64,000 bases of DNA, taken from assembly GCF_900106065.1 (NCBI RefSeq), contig NZ_LT629796.1, positions 744,001 to 808,000 on the forward strand, read 5' to 3'. Below are positions 45,208-52,802 of this stretch, in pieces. The translations under genes and the position numbers were made by a program. The notes under the pieces were generated by a model, which did no database searches, was not told the origin of the DNA, and worked only from the letters and a program-made list of their open reading frames with translations. This DNA is from Pseudomonas mandelii. GTDB lineage: Bacteria; Pseudomonadota; Gammaproteobacteria; Pseudomonadales; Pseudomonadaceae. Position 1 is the first letter of the stretch, and the number at the start of each line of letters is the position of its first letter.

Positions 45208-46326
45208 ATGCCTTACCAACCGAATGACCTCCTGAGCCGTCATTTCGAAGAAAGCGGCCACGACCTCATCAGCAAGGTCGAAGAGCAACTCAACCTGGTT
45301 TCACCCAACAGCCCCAACACTCCGATTTACCGCGACATGATCCTGACCGTGCTGCGCATGGCCCAGGAAGACCACAACCGCTGGAACGCCAAGATCACCC
45401 TGCAAACCCTGCGCGAACTGGAGCATGCCTTTCGCGTGCTCGAACAGTTCAGGGGACGACGCAAGGTCACGGTTTTCGGCTCGGCGCGCACACCGATCGA
45501 ACACCCGCTGTATGGCCTGGCCCGGGAACTCGGCGCGGCGCTGGCACGCTCGGACCTGATGGTCATCACCGGTGCCGGTGGCGGCATCATGGCGGCGGCC
45601 CATGAAGGTGCCGGTCTGGAACACAGCCTGGGGTTCAATATCACCCTGCCCTTCGAGCAGCATGCCAACCCCACGGTTCAAGGCACCGCCAACCTGCTGC
45701 CCTTCCACTTCTTTTTTACCCGCAAACTGTTCTTCGTCAAGGAAGCCGATGCGCTGGTCCTGTGTCCAGGTGGTTTCGGCACCCTGGATGAAGCACTCGA
45801 GGTGTTGACGTTGATTCAGACCGGCAAAAGCCCATTGGTGCCGGTAGTGCTGCTGGATGCGCCGGGCGGCAAGTTCTGGCAAGGCGCGCTGGACTTCATT
45901 CATCATCAACTGGAGGAAAATCGCTACATCCTGCCCACCGACATGAAGCTCGTGAGCCTGGTCTACAGCGCCGAAGAAGCGGTAGAGCAGATCAATCAGT
46001 TCTACGGCAACTTCCACTCCAGTCGCTGGCTCAAGCATCAGTTCGTGATCCGCATGAACCACAAGCTCAGCGACCAGGCGCTCGAACACATGCAGGAAGC
46101 GTTCGCCGACCTGTGCCTGAGCGATCACTTTCATCAGCACGCCTATAGCGGCGAGGAGCACGATGAAGCGCAGTTCAGTCATCTGGCGCGACTGGCCTTC
46201 AACTTCAACGCCAGGGATCATGGCCGCCTGCGGGAATTGGTGGACTATATCAACCTGCCGGAAAACTGGGCCGACTCCAAACCCCAGGCGCAACAGCGCA
46301 CGCGAGAGCCGTCCAAGGTGACGTGA
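45208..46326 (+). CDS. LOG-family (TIGR00730) Rossmann-fold protein
   Basis: 372 residues. LOG/lysine-decarboxylase-like core: VTVFGSARTP, MVITGAGGGIMAAAHEGAG, NITLPFEQHANP and the signature CPGGFGTLDEALEVLTLIQ. Proteins with PGGxGTxxE are nucleotide 5'-monophosphate nucleosidases (LOG, PpnN). This one is longer than the 200-residue LOG enzymes and shorter than PpnN, with helical N- and C-terminal extensions. Probable nucleotide phosphoribohydrolase; substrate unknown. Converges on recX through a bidirectional terminator. Confidence 0.85.
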   Translation: MPYQPNDLLSRHFEESGHDLISKVEEQLNLVSPNSPNTPIYRDMILTVLRMAQEDHNRWNAKITLQTLRELEHAFRVLEQFRGRRKVTVFGSARTPIEHPLYGLARELGAALARSDLMVITGAGGGIMAAAHEGAGLEHSLGFNITLPFEQHANPTVQGTANLLPFHFFFTRKLFFVKEADALVLCPGGFGTLDEALEVLTLIQTGKSPLVPVVLLDAPGGKFWQGALDFIHHQLEENRYILPTDMKLVSLVYSAEEAVEQINQFYGNFHSSRWLKHQFVIRMNHKLSDQALEHMQEAFADLCLSDHFHQHAYSGEEHDEAQFSHLARLAFNFNARDHGRLRELVDYINLPENWADSKPQAQQRTREPSKVT

Positions 46327-46340
46327 GGCAAAAACGAGGC

Positions 46341-46382
46341 AAAAAAAAAACGGCCCGCTATCGAAATAGCGGGCCGTTTTTA
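46341..46382. terminator. Bidirectional terminator between LOG gene and recX
   Basis: A10, CGGCCCGCTAT, loop CGAA-type, ATAGCGGGCCG, T5: an 11-bp GC-rich stem with A/T runs on both sides serves both convergent genes. Confidence 0.92.
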
Positions 46383-46383
46383 T

Positions 46384-46851
46384 TCAATCATCCATTCCCC
46401 GACCGCTGAACAAGCGGCCGATCATTTCCATGGAATATCCCCGATAACTCAGGAAACGCCCTTGCTTGGCACGTTCCCGAACGTCTATCGGCAGATGCCC
46501 GGCAAATTTGCGCCGCCAGGTATCTTCCAGTTGCTCCTGCCAATTGATACCGCTCTCGCGCAAGGCGAGTTCGATGTCGTTACGTTGCAGGCCGCGCTGA
46601 CTCAGTTCTTCACGAATACGCAAAGGGCCGTAGCCGGAGCGAGCACGGTAGGAAACGAAGCTTTCGAGGTAACGGGCTTCGGACAGCAGGCCCTCTTCCG
46701 TCAAACGGTCGAGTGCTGTGTCAATCATTTCAGGGAGAGCACCGCGCTGACGCAGTTTACGCGTCAGCTCGACTCGACCGTGCTCGCGTCGTGCGAGCAG
46801 GTCCATGGCGGTTCGCCGCACTGCGACGAGTGTATCGAGTACGGCGGTCAT
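46384..46851 (-). CDS. recX: RecA regulatory protein RecX
   Basis: 155 residues. Three-helix repeats typical of RecX, with [20 protein letters not shown] at the N-terminus, [19 protein letters not shown] in the middle and [20 protein letters not shown] at the end. RecX binds RecA filaments and limits recombinase activity. It starts 8 bases after the recA stop on the same strand, so it is expressed by readthrough from the SOS-controlled recA promoter. Confidence 0.95.
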   Translation of the reverse strand: MTAVLDTLVAVRRTAMDLLARREHGRVELTRKLRQRGALPEMIDTALDRLTEEGLLSEARYLESFVSYRARSGYGPLRIREELSQRGLQRNDIELALRESGINWQEQLEDTWRRKFAGHLPIDVRERAKQGRFLSYRGYSMEMIGRLFSGRGMDD

Positions 46852-46859
46852 CGGATCAA

Positions 46860-47924
46860 TCAGATATCAGCGTCAGCCAGGTCATCAGCCGTCTCTTTGA
46901 CTGGCGATGCTTTGACGTCCGGCGCCGGGGTCAGCAACTTGTCACGCAGTTGCTTCTCGAGCTTGGCGGCAATTTCCGGATTGTCTGCCAGGAACTTGGC
47001 CGAGTTGGCCTTGCCCTGACCGATCTTGGTGCCTTCATAGGCATACCAGGCGCCGGACTTCTCAACGAAACCGTGCAGCACGCCCAGGTCGATCATCTCG
47101 CCGTTGAGGTAGATGCCCTTGCCGTAAAGAATCTGGAACTCGGCCTGACGGAACGGCGAAGCCACCTTGTTCTTCACGACTTTGACGCGGGTTTCGCTAC
47201 CGACGACTTCATCACCTTCTTTCACCGCGCCGGTACGACGGATGTCCAGACGAACCGAGGCGTAGAACTTCAACGCGTTACCACCGGTGGTGGTTTCCGG
47301 GCTGCCGAACATCACGCCGATTTTCATACGGATCTGGTTGATGAAGATTACCAGGCAGTTGGCGTTCTTGATGTTACCGGTGATTTTACGCAGCGCCTGG
47401 GACATCAGACGGGCTTGCAGGCCGACGTGCATGTCACCCATTTCGCCTTCGATTTCAGCCTTCGGAACCAGCGCGGCCACGGAGTCGACGATGATCACGT
47501 CAACTGCGTTGGAACGCACCAGCATGTCGGTGATTTCCAGGGCTTGCTCGCCGGTGTCCGGCTGGGAAACCAGCAGGTCGTCGACGTTGACGCCCAGTTT
47601 GCCGGCGTACTCAGGGTCGAGGGCGTGTTCGGCGTCGACGAATGCGCAGGTCGCGCCGGCTTTTTGAGCCTGGGCGATCACCGACAGCGTCAGCGTGGTT
47701 TTACCGGAGGATTCAGGACCGTAGATTTCAACGATACGACCTTTTGGCAGACCGCCAATGCCGAGCGCGATGTCCAGACCCAGAGAGCCAGTGGAGATAG
47801 CCGGGATCGCCTGACGGTCCTGATCGCCCATACGCATTACGGCACCCTTGCCGAATTGACGTTCGATCTGACCCAGGGCCGCAGCCAAGGCTTTCTTCTT
47901 GTTGTCGTCCATTAAAGTCCTCAC
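46860..47924 (-). CDS. recA: Recombinase A
   Basis: 354 residues. Walker [10 protein letters not shown], Walker [11 protein letters not shown], the MAW/L2 region ([26 protein letters not shown]), and an acidic C-terminal end ([11 protein letters not shown]). ATP-dependent homologous pairing and LexA coprotease in the SOS response; it would also stimulate self-cleavage of the PrtR-type repressor at 53709-54443. A LexA box lies upstream. Confidence 0.98.
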   Translation of the reverse strand: MRTLMDDNKKKALAAALGQIERQFGKGAVMRMGDQDRQAIPAISTGSLGLDIALGIGGLPKGRIVEIYGPESSGKTTLTLSVIAQAQKAGATCAFVDAEHALDPEYAGKLGVNVDDLLVSQPDTGEQALEITDMLVRSNAVDVIIVDSVAALVPKAEIEGEMGDMHVGLQARLMSQALRKITGNIKNANCLVIFINQIRMKIGVMFGSPETTTGGNALKFYASVRLDIRRTGAVKEGDEVVGSETRVKVVKNKVASPFRQAEFQILYGKGIYLNGEMIDLGVLHGFVEKSGAWYAYEGTKIGQGKANSAKFLADNPEIAAKLEKQLRDKLLTPAPDVKASPVKETADDLADADI

Positions 47925-47952
47925 GTAATCAATAAGGCCTGACGGCCAACAC

Positions 47953-47968
47953 CTGTATAAGTAGCCAG
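47953..47968 (-). promoter_or_regulatory. LexA (SOS) box of recA
   Basis: CTGTATAAGTAGCCAG (plus strand), CTG-N10-CAG, 29-44 bases upstream of the recA start. Confidence 0.85.
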
Positions 47969-47995
47969 TATTATTCCACAGCGTTTCAGGATCGC

Positions 47996-48502
47996 CTACC
48001 CCTGATTTGAGATTTCTCCAGCAGCATGACGCAGCAGCCCCTCTAGCGCGGCCTTAACCGTTTGTCGGCGGACCTCATCGCGGTTACCGGCGAAGTGCTG
48101 CACCTCGCTGAACACCTGCTCACCGACGCCCCAGGCCAGCCAGACCGTGCCGACCGGTTTGTTCGGCGAACCGCCATCGGGGCCGGCAACACCGCTGACC
48201 GCCACGGCAAAATGCGCCTGACTTTTTTCCTGAGCGCCGCGAACCATCGCCTCGACCACCTCGCGACTGACGGCGCCGACCGTTTCGAATAATTCGGGAG
48301 GCACGTTCAACTGCTCGGTTTTCTGTCGGTTGGAATACGTCACATAACCGGCCTCGAACCACGCCGAACTCCCCGGAATGCGAGTGATCGCCTCTGAGAT
48401 CCCGCCGCCGGTACACGACTCGGCTGCGGCGACGTGGGCATTCAGAACCTGCAAGCGCCTGCCAAGTTCAGCGGCCAGTTGAGTGATTTCTTTCACGGTC
48501 AT
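47996..48502 (-). CDS. pncC: CinA-family nicotinamide-nucleotide amidohydrolase (PncC)
   Basis: 168 residues from ATG at 48502; a GTG at 48496 is better spaced from AGGAG and a longer start also exists. Single C-terminal CinA domain: [26 protein letters not shown], with [37 protein letters not shown], as in PncC/YdeJ deamidases. It converts nicotinamide mononucleotide to nicotinic acid mononucleotide. It marks the left edge of the tailocin/prophage site. Confidence 0.9.
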   Translation of the reverse strand: MTVKEITQLAAELGRRLQVLNAHVAAAESCTGGGISEAITRIPGSSAWFEAGYVTYSNRQKTEQLNVPPELFETVGAVSREVVEAMVRGAQEKSQAHFAVAVSGVAGPDGGSPNKPVGTVWLAWGVGEQVFSEVQHFAGNRDEVRRQTVKAALEGLLRHAAGEISNQG

Positions 48503-48576
48503 CTCCTGAGCGAGCGGAATGAGCACTACCGTACACGAGCGGATTGCGCTTGCAAGGCACAGGATCGGTCAAAATG

Positions 48577-49113
48577 TTATCGAGCGATGGCTCTGACATA
48601 GGCCTGGCAAGCCTGCAAGGCAATCAGTCCGCTGTCGCCGGCATCGGTGATGGCGATAATTCGTTGAGCATGCGCCGGGTCAAGTCGGGCTCGCGCCGCT
48701 CCATGATCCACGCCGCCGGCGCCGGAGGTGGCTGACATTGAACAGCCTGAGGCAGCGTCATTGGCATCGAGGAGGACTGACAAGCGCACATCAGCAGTGG
48801 CAAGACGATCGCGCAGGCGACCTTGATCACGTTGGGCATCGGTAAGCGCTCGGTAATGGGTTTGTTCGCTGGCCGACAGACGCTGCTCCAGCGCCAGACG
48901 CTTGTCCTGCTCGGCCTGTTGCCGGGTTGCGGCGGCCAACGTCAGCCGGTTCAGCGCCTCAGCGTGCAGCCGGGCCTGTTCCGCGAGTTGACGGCCATAG
49001 CGCCAATCCTGAAAGTGCCAGGCCAGCGCCGCCGAGCCGCCGGCCAGCACTGCCAGTAACACAACAAGGCCGATTGCCCGGTAAGAAATCGGGATCAGAC
49101 CGAAGGCTGACAT
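48577..49113 (-). CDS. Phage-type inner-membrane spanin (Rz)
   Basis: 178 residues from ATG at 49113. One N-terminal membrane helix (AIGLVVLLAVLAGGSAALAW), then a long charged coiled-coil periplasmic domain (about 45-125), the pattern of Rz i-spanins. Overlaps the endolysin by about 19 bases. It fuses inner and outer membranes in the last step of lysis. Contains an o-spanin gene in another frame. Confidence 0.88.
   Translation of the reverse strand: MSAFGLIPISYRAIGLVVLLAVLAGGSAALAWHFQDWRYGRQLAEQARLHAEALNRLTLAAATRQQAEQDKRLALEQRLSASEQTHYRALTDAQRDQGRLRDRLATADVRLSVLLDANDAASGCSMSATSGAGGVDHGAARARLDPAHAQRIIAITDAGDSGLIALQACQAYVRAIAR
48624..48839 (-). CDS. Outer-membrane spanin (Rz1), nested in Rz
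   Basis: 71 residues, encoded wholly within Rz in a shifted frame. Lipobox LLMCAC (Cys18-20), then a Pro/Gln-rich short periplasmic part (PQAVQCQPPPAPAAW). This is the classic arrangement of lambda Rz1: a small Pro-rich lipoprotein nested in Rz. Together they form the spanin that disrupts the outer membrane. Confidence 0.8.
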   Translation of the reverse strand: MPNVIKVACAIVLPLLMCACQSSSMPMTLPQAVQCQPPPAPAAWIMERREPDLTRRMLNELSPSPMPATAD

Positions 49114-49658
49114 AGCACCGCCCTCGCCCGCGCCCACAGCTGCAGACGATCTTGCAGACCGTTAAGCCCACCGTTTATGCGCCGGGTGATGCTGTTGAAC
49201 TGATCGCGGTCGGCCAGTTCATTGAGGCCGTTTTGCTCCCAGAACCACGCGGCTGATTCGGCGGCCCATTGGGGTTGTTCCAATAGCTGCGGAACAAACA
49301 CCAAGCGATCATCGCCGAACAGTCCGAGGCTGCATTGGAGGTAGTTGTCACGACCGGTGATCTGGATCAGGCCTCGGCCACGGTATTTTTGGCCGTCGCC
49401 GTCCAGCGCAGGCGTATTTCCCAAACGTGCGGCCAACGTGCCGGTGTCGTACTTGCTCAAGTACTGATCGCTGCCGAGTTCTCGCACGTAATGTAGTTGT
49501 CCAGATTCATGGCCAACTTGCGCCAGGAAGGCGGCGGCGCGTTTTGGGGTGTTGATGCTGAAACGAAGCATGGCGGTGTTGAGAGCGGAAATGAAAACGC
49601 CCGCTTGGGAGCGGGCGTTGGGCATGATCTCCAGCAACTGCCCTTCAGTGATAGGCAT
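49095..49658 (-). CDS. Glycoside hydrolase family 19 endolysin
   Basis: 187 residues from ATG at 49658. GH19 chitinase/lysozyme-like fold with GHESGQLHYVREL (catalytic Glu), RGRGLIQITGRDNYLQC and FWEQNGLNELADRDQFNSITRRINGG split around a long helix. Enzymes of this type are endolysins that cleave peptidoglycan in phages and tailocins of pseudomonads. It has no signal peptide, so it relies on a holin (51782-52126) for release. Confidence 0.92.
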   Translation of the reverse strand: MPITEGQLLEIMPNARSQAGVFISALNTAMLRFSINTPKRAAAFLAQVGHESGQLHYVRELGSDQYLSKYDTGTLAARLGNTPALDGDGQKYRGRGLIQITGRDNYLQCSLGLFGDDRLVFVPQLLEQPQWAAESAAWFWEQNGLNELADRDQFNSITRRINGGLNGLQDRLQLWARARAVLCQPSV

Positions 49659-49691
49659 AAGATATCCCCGAATTTGATTTGGTTTAGCGCG

Positions 49692-49851
49692 CAAAAATTG
49701 AGAACAGTGATCAGGCCGTCCCCTCGGGCTAAGAAGCCCCGATATCGACGGTGCATGGCCGACGATGCGCGATTAGCCGCCGAGTTATCCATCCGGCGTG
49801 AAATAGCGAAACATGGATGTCCGCGCGGATGTTGCTGAAGCCGATCACCAT
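49692..49851 (-). pseudogene. Remnant of contractile tail sheath gene (5' end only, frameshifted)
   Basis: From ATG at 49851 the reading MVIGFSNIRADIHVSLFHA runs for about 19 codons, then one base shift gives MDNSAANRASSAM (from 49792). Combined, these resemble the start of Mu/SfV-type tail sheath proteins (xxFSNIPxDxRVPLFYAExDNSAAN). The rest of a normally 480-500-residue protein is absent; 35 bases downstream the endolysin begins. The shift and the truncation show that it is non-functional. Confidence 0.7.
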
Positions 49852-50032
49852 TATTTGGCTCCTGTGGTTTTGCCGCTTTCACGGCTTCGGTAGTGATATC
49901 GCCATCGGTCAGACGACGACTCCACCAGGCGCTGTCCGGCACGTCACAGACCTCGCGGGGCAACAGATCGCCCAGTTCCGGGTCGGGTACGGGACAGCCT
50001 AGGGTCGGCAGCAGAGCGTTGCGATTGCTCAT
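49852..50032 (-). pseudogene. DUF2635-like small phage protein, stop lost
   Basis: From ATG at 50032, about 60 codons: LPREVCDVPDSAWWSRRLTDGD matches the DUF2635 pattern (LPxExxxVPDxxYWRRRLxDGD). In tail-gene clusters such genes sit between tail terminator and sheath, as here. The frame has no stop before it runs into the sheath remnant, so an indel has probably occurred near the end. Confidence 0.65.
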
Positions 50033-50612
50033 GAGGTACGTCTCCAGAAAAAGTCCGTTCTAGGCGCTCTTCGAGCCCCGGGCGTTTCAGATTGGGGTCC
50101 GCCGGATAAATCGCATCGACCCGCACCGTGCCCCCGGGAAAGGACGACGAGCCGTCCAGTTCACGATCTTGCCAGCTCTCCGCTGACTGACCAGGCTGAT
50201 TGCGGCCGATCTGGAACTCGGTAAAAAAGCGAAGGCAATACAGCGAACGGTTGCTGTTGATCGAAACCAGTTTGCCGCCGTCGTACGCGATAGCTTCGTA
50301 GTCGCTGCCGGGCTTGAAACCCACCAGCACAAGCCACAGCTCGGCCCGCAGCTCGTGCATCAGGTCCCGCGCTTTTTTAGCGTCCGTGATGTCATACACC
50401 AGGGTCACTTCAAAGTTGTCGCGGATGGGGTGCAGATTCAGGTTTTGCGCCACGCTTTTGCTCGCCAGATCGGCAACCGGTACGACGTAAGCACAAGGGG
50501 TTAGCAGCGGGGTGTTGGCTTGCAAGTTGGTGAGATCGATGCCCGTCCCGATTCGATTGCCCGGGGTTGGGCATTGATCGCGGAGTTGTGCAATCAGGGA
50601 CGAAATTTTCAT
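49944..50612 (-). CDS. Phage/tailocin tail terminator-like protein, C-terminus possibly altered
   Basis: 222 residues from ATG at 50612. The N-terminal MKISSLIAQLRDQCPT is followed by QANTPLLTPCAYVVPVADLASKS, and a later SLYCLRFFTEFQIG suggests a beta-rich tail terminator (Mu gp37-like). The last about 29 codons overlap the DUF2635 start in another frame and look like shadow sequence, so the native stop may have been lost in the T5 run near 50053. Located downstream of the bacteriocin. Confidence 0.65.
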   Translation of the reverse strand: MKISSLIAQLRDQCPTPGNRIGTGIDLTNLQANTPLLTPCAYVVPVADLASKSVAQNLNLHPIRDNFEVTLVYDITDAKKARDLMHELRAELWLVLVGFKPGSDYEAIAYDGGKLVSINSNRSLYCLRFFTEFQIGRNQPGQSAESWQDRELDGSSSFPGGTVRVDAIYPADPNLKRPGLEERLERTFSGDVPHEQSQRSAADPRLSRTRPGTGRSVAPRGL

Positions 50613-50657
50613 GGTTTTCACCGGGCATTGAAAAAAACGCCAGATAACGCGTCGGGG

Positions 50658-50688
50658 TTTAAAAAAAGCCCCGCCATCACGCAGGGCA
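50658..50688 (-). terminator. Terminator after the lectin-bacteriocin gene
   Basis: Minus-strand GCCCTGC, loop GTGATG, GCGGGGC then seven T, located 12 bases after the stop. Confidence 0.7.
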
Positions 50689-50699
50689 ACCATCATTGA

Positions 50700-51548
50700 T
50701 TAATTAAACGTCCAGAGAGGACGCTCATAAATTGGTACCCATGGCCCGTTATCAAAATTGAATACGCGCTTTGGCAGAATGGTCGGTGTAAAACCAAATC
50801 GAGCCCAGACAGGTTTTTCGCTGACAATTGAGAAACTGCCATTCGCTTGGACTTTTGCCATTGCACCAGGTCGACCGGCAGTGCCGGTAAACCAGAGAGG
50901 TGTATTATTTACGCCATAAATCACAAAGTTCCCATCCTCTTGCATGACAGCACGAGTAGCGCCCTTATTTTGTGTCCAACTCGCCCAGAGAACACCCAGC
51001 GGCCCATTCGAAACCACCAGATTGCCGTCCGATTGAAATATTAGCGTGGTCCCCCCAGATACATAACGCCGATCAACTTCCAGTGTTGTCCCCGCCGCAA
51101 TATATACCGAGTCGATGGAGGGGCTTATTGGAATAGCCGAGTTGCTCGCCCAGACGGGAACCGAGTCAACCACTACCAAGTTTCCATCATTTTGCAGCGA
51201 CAGATAGGTGCGGTTGTAAGCGCCCCAAATATCATTATTGAGCGGTGTACTGTTTGCCGTACCCCACATGCGATTGCGCGAAGGATCATTCAGGAACGCG
51301 TAATACATGAGATAGAAATAAATTTTTGAGTTATCTATCTTCGTCCCGCCACTCGTGTACGGTTGACCAGCGACAGCCACCCAGACAGTATTGGCACCGT
51401 CGTAGATGGCAAGATTACCGTCGGGCTGAAGAATCATCTTAAAACGTTTGTCGGGTGACTGAAGATATTGCCCGGCACTCATCTCATGCAGTGGCAAAAG
51501 AACCGAACTACCGTTCTCAGTGAACGGATAACGAGGAAGCGTAGCCAT
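50700..51548 (-). CDS. Lectin-like bacteriocin, LlpA type (tandem monocot mannose-binding lectin domains)
   Basis: 282 residues, the size of known LlpA proteins (about 276). No signal peptide. Two bulb-lectin domains (about 20-140 and 146-250) carry QxDxNxVxY motifs: QPDGNLAIY (41-49) and QEDGNFVIY (203-211) look intact, QNDGNLVVV (119) and QSDGNLVVS (172) lack the Tyr, and QANGSFSIV (234) is degenerate. A C-terminal extension (about 251-282) is rich in aromatic residues and ends RPLWTFN, as in LlpA. Known LlpAs bind the O-antigen and kill related pseudomonads through BamA; they lack their own lysis gene. AT-richer than its neighbours. Separated by 10 bases from com and embedded in a lysis cassette. 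Confidence 0.83.
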   Translation of the reverse strand: MATLPRYPFTENGSSVLLPLHEMSAGQYLQSPDKRFKMILQPDGNLAIYDGANTVWVAVAGQPYTSGGTKIDNSKIYFYLMYYAFLNDPSRNRMWGTANSTPLNNDIWGAYNRTYLSLQNDGNLVVVDSVPVWASNSAIPISPSIDSVYIAAGTTLEVDRRYVSGGTTLIFQSDGNLVVSNGPLGVLWASWTQNKGATRAVMQEDGNFVIYGVNNTPLWFTGTAGRPGAMAKVQANGSFSIVSEKPVWARFGFTPTILPKRVFNFDNGPWVPIYERPLWTFN

Positions 51549-51558
51549 TTAGTTTCAC

Positions 51559-51747
51559 CTATAAGTCGATTGATTGTTTTTTTGCAGTAGAAGCTGCATT
51601 GATTTCGCTCACAGGCGAACGTCCGAGACTTTCAGTCTTCACATGATTTAAGGTGGCACATCGGGGGCACTTGATCTGTACTTGATAGAGTACATCTACT
51701 TTTGCGAGTAACCGATTGCACTTGCCGCAGCGAAAGTCGCTCAACAT
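51559..51747 (-). CDS. Com-like zinc-finger protein (Mu Com family)
   Basis: 62 residues from ATG at 51747 with a perfect AGGAGG upstream. FRCGKCNRLLAKVDVLYQVQIKCPRCATLN has a CxxC...CxxC zinc finger of the Mu Com type; Com binds mom mRNA and activates its translation in Mu. No mom gene is present. Directly upstream of the lectin-bacteriocin gene on the same transcript, which suggests a regulatory link; that is inference. Confidence 0.75.
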   Translation of the reverse strand: MLSDFRCGKCNRLLAKVDVLYQVQIKCPRCATLNHVKTESLGRSPVSEINAASTAKKQSIDL

Positions 51748-51781
51748 ATTGACCTCCTTTTCAAATATCCCTTTTACCCCT

Positions 51782-52126
51782 TTACTCAGTATTCTTATTG
51801 TTGGGCGGCACGTCGCAAACACCAATCCGCTTGGCTGCCCAGCGCTCGTAAAGACCAATGGCCACGTCCGCCCCGGCCATCGCCGTCAGGCAGCCAAATG
51901 CGCAAGCGGCCCAGATCGACACGCCGGCGGCATACAGCAGCATGATGGCCGAGACCCCGCAGATCACGCAGGCCCCGGAGCGCAAGGCCAGACGCCGCAG
52001 CAGTGACCAGCCGCGGGCGCCGTCCTTGTCGGCGCGCCACATTTCGCCGGACACCCCGCCCACCAGCGCGAGCACGATGACGAGCCAGATCGGCATGTCC
52101 AGCAACGCTTGTTGCTCGTTTGTCAT
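51782..52126 (-). CDS. Phage holin family protein
   Basis: 114 residues with about three membrane helices (MPIWLVIVLALVGGVSG, SGACVICGVSAIMLLYAAGV, SIWAACAFGCLTAMAGADVA), and short cytoplasmic ends. Length, topology and position at the start of the lysis genes fit a phage holin that opens the inner membrane for the GH19 endolysin. Confidence 0.75.
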   Translation of the reverse strand: MTNEQQALLDMPIWLVIVLALVGGVSGEMWRADKDGARGWSLLRRLALRSGACVICGVSAIMLLYAAGVSIWAACAFGCLTAMAGADVAIGLYERWAAKRIGVCDVPPNNKNTE

Positions 52127-52184
52127 GTCACGCCTCCCGGGGTGATTGATGTGTGCTTGAATGGCACGACGTGAAAAGGCATTG

Positions 52185-52212
52185 AAAAAAAACCGGCGAG
52201 CGCCGGGTTCTT
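52185..52212 (-). terminator. Terminator between fibre-assembly genes and holin
   Basis: Minus-strand CCGGC, loop GCTC, GCCGG then eight T. Would separate the chaperone transcript from the lysis transcript. Confidence 0.65.
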
Positions 52213-52259
52213 CGGTGATGCATTGCTATCCGTTGTGATGGCTTGAACGAACTGTTGGA

Positions 52260-52670
52260 TTACCAGGGAACGACGGGCCAATTGATGTTTCGCGGATAGC
52301 TCGGTTGATTTTTCACTTCACTCACGGCGACGACGTATTGCTTGTAGGCCAACAGCAAAGCTTCGTCCGACGGTGAGGCGATGCCGAGATCAATCTTGTA
52401 TGGCAAAGGATTGAACATCAGCCAACGGCCTGCCTCTTCCAGAAATTGCTGTGTGCGACCAAGCGCCTGATTGAGCAGCTCTTCGTAGGGAGGCTCCGTA
52501 AACGTCCAGACATCGTCGATTTGCTCTGCCTTCCATCCCACCCGAATTTCCGTGTTACCCGTTACATCAACCCAGAAAATCCACGGTGCGATGGGAGTCG
52601 GCGCTTGCTCGGCATCCACCAGTGCGGTGACCTTGCCATTCATCCCGTCTGCGCATGCATATCGGTTCAT
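52260..52670 (-). CDS. Tail fibre assembly chaperone
   Basis: 136 residues from ATG at 52670 (AGGAG upstream). Phage tail fibre assembly family: PPYEELLNQALGRTQQFLEEAGRWL, then ASPSDEALLLAYKQYVVAVSEV and a C-terminal SYPRNINWPVVPW. Chaperones of this type help trimerise the tail fibre encoded next to them, but no fibre gene is left. It shares an architecture with the frameshifted 52803-53223 gene. Confidence 0.78.
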   Translation of the reverse strand: MNRYACADGMNGKVTALVDAEQAPTPIAPWIFWVDVTGNTEIRVGWKAEQIDDVWTFTEPPYEELLNQALGRTQQFLEEAGRWLMFNPLPYKIDLGIASPSDEALLLAYKQYVVAVSEVKNQPSYPRNINWPVVPW

Positions 52671-52768
52671 CTTCCAACTCCTTGTAAAGTTTGCAGCGGA
52701 CGCTGCTTTTCATTTCTGCATGCCGGGTCGCGCAGCGACAGCCATTGCACGCGCTGCGGACGGGTCAT
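52667..52768 (-). CDS. Possible 33-residue peptide coupled to tail fibre assembly gene
   Basis: ATG at 52768, 33 residues, stop overlapping the start of the chaperone gene (ATGA). Contains TRPQRVQWLSLRDPACRNEK. The overlap and the open frame continuing upstream of the ATG suggest either a real coupled peptide or the remnant of a longer gene. No family recognised. Confidence 0.3.
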   Translation of the reverse strand: MTRPQRVQWLSLRDPACRNEKQRPLQTLQGVGR

Positions 52769-52802
52769 GCGGTCTTTGTTTTGCTGCGATTTCAGATCGT
52801 GT

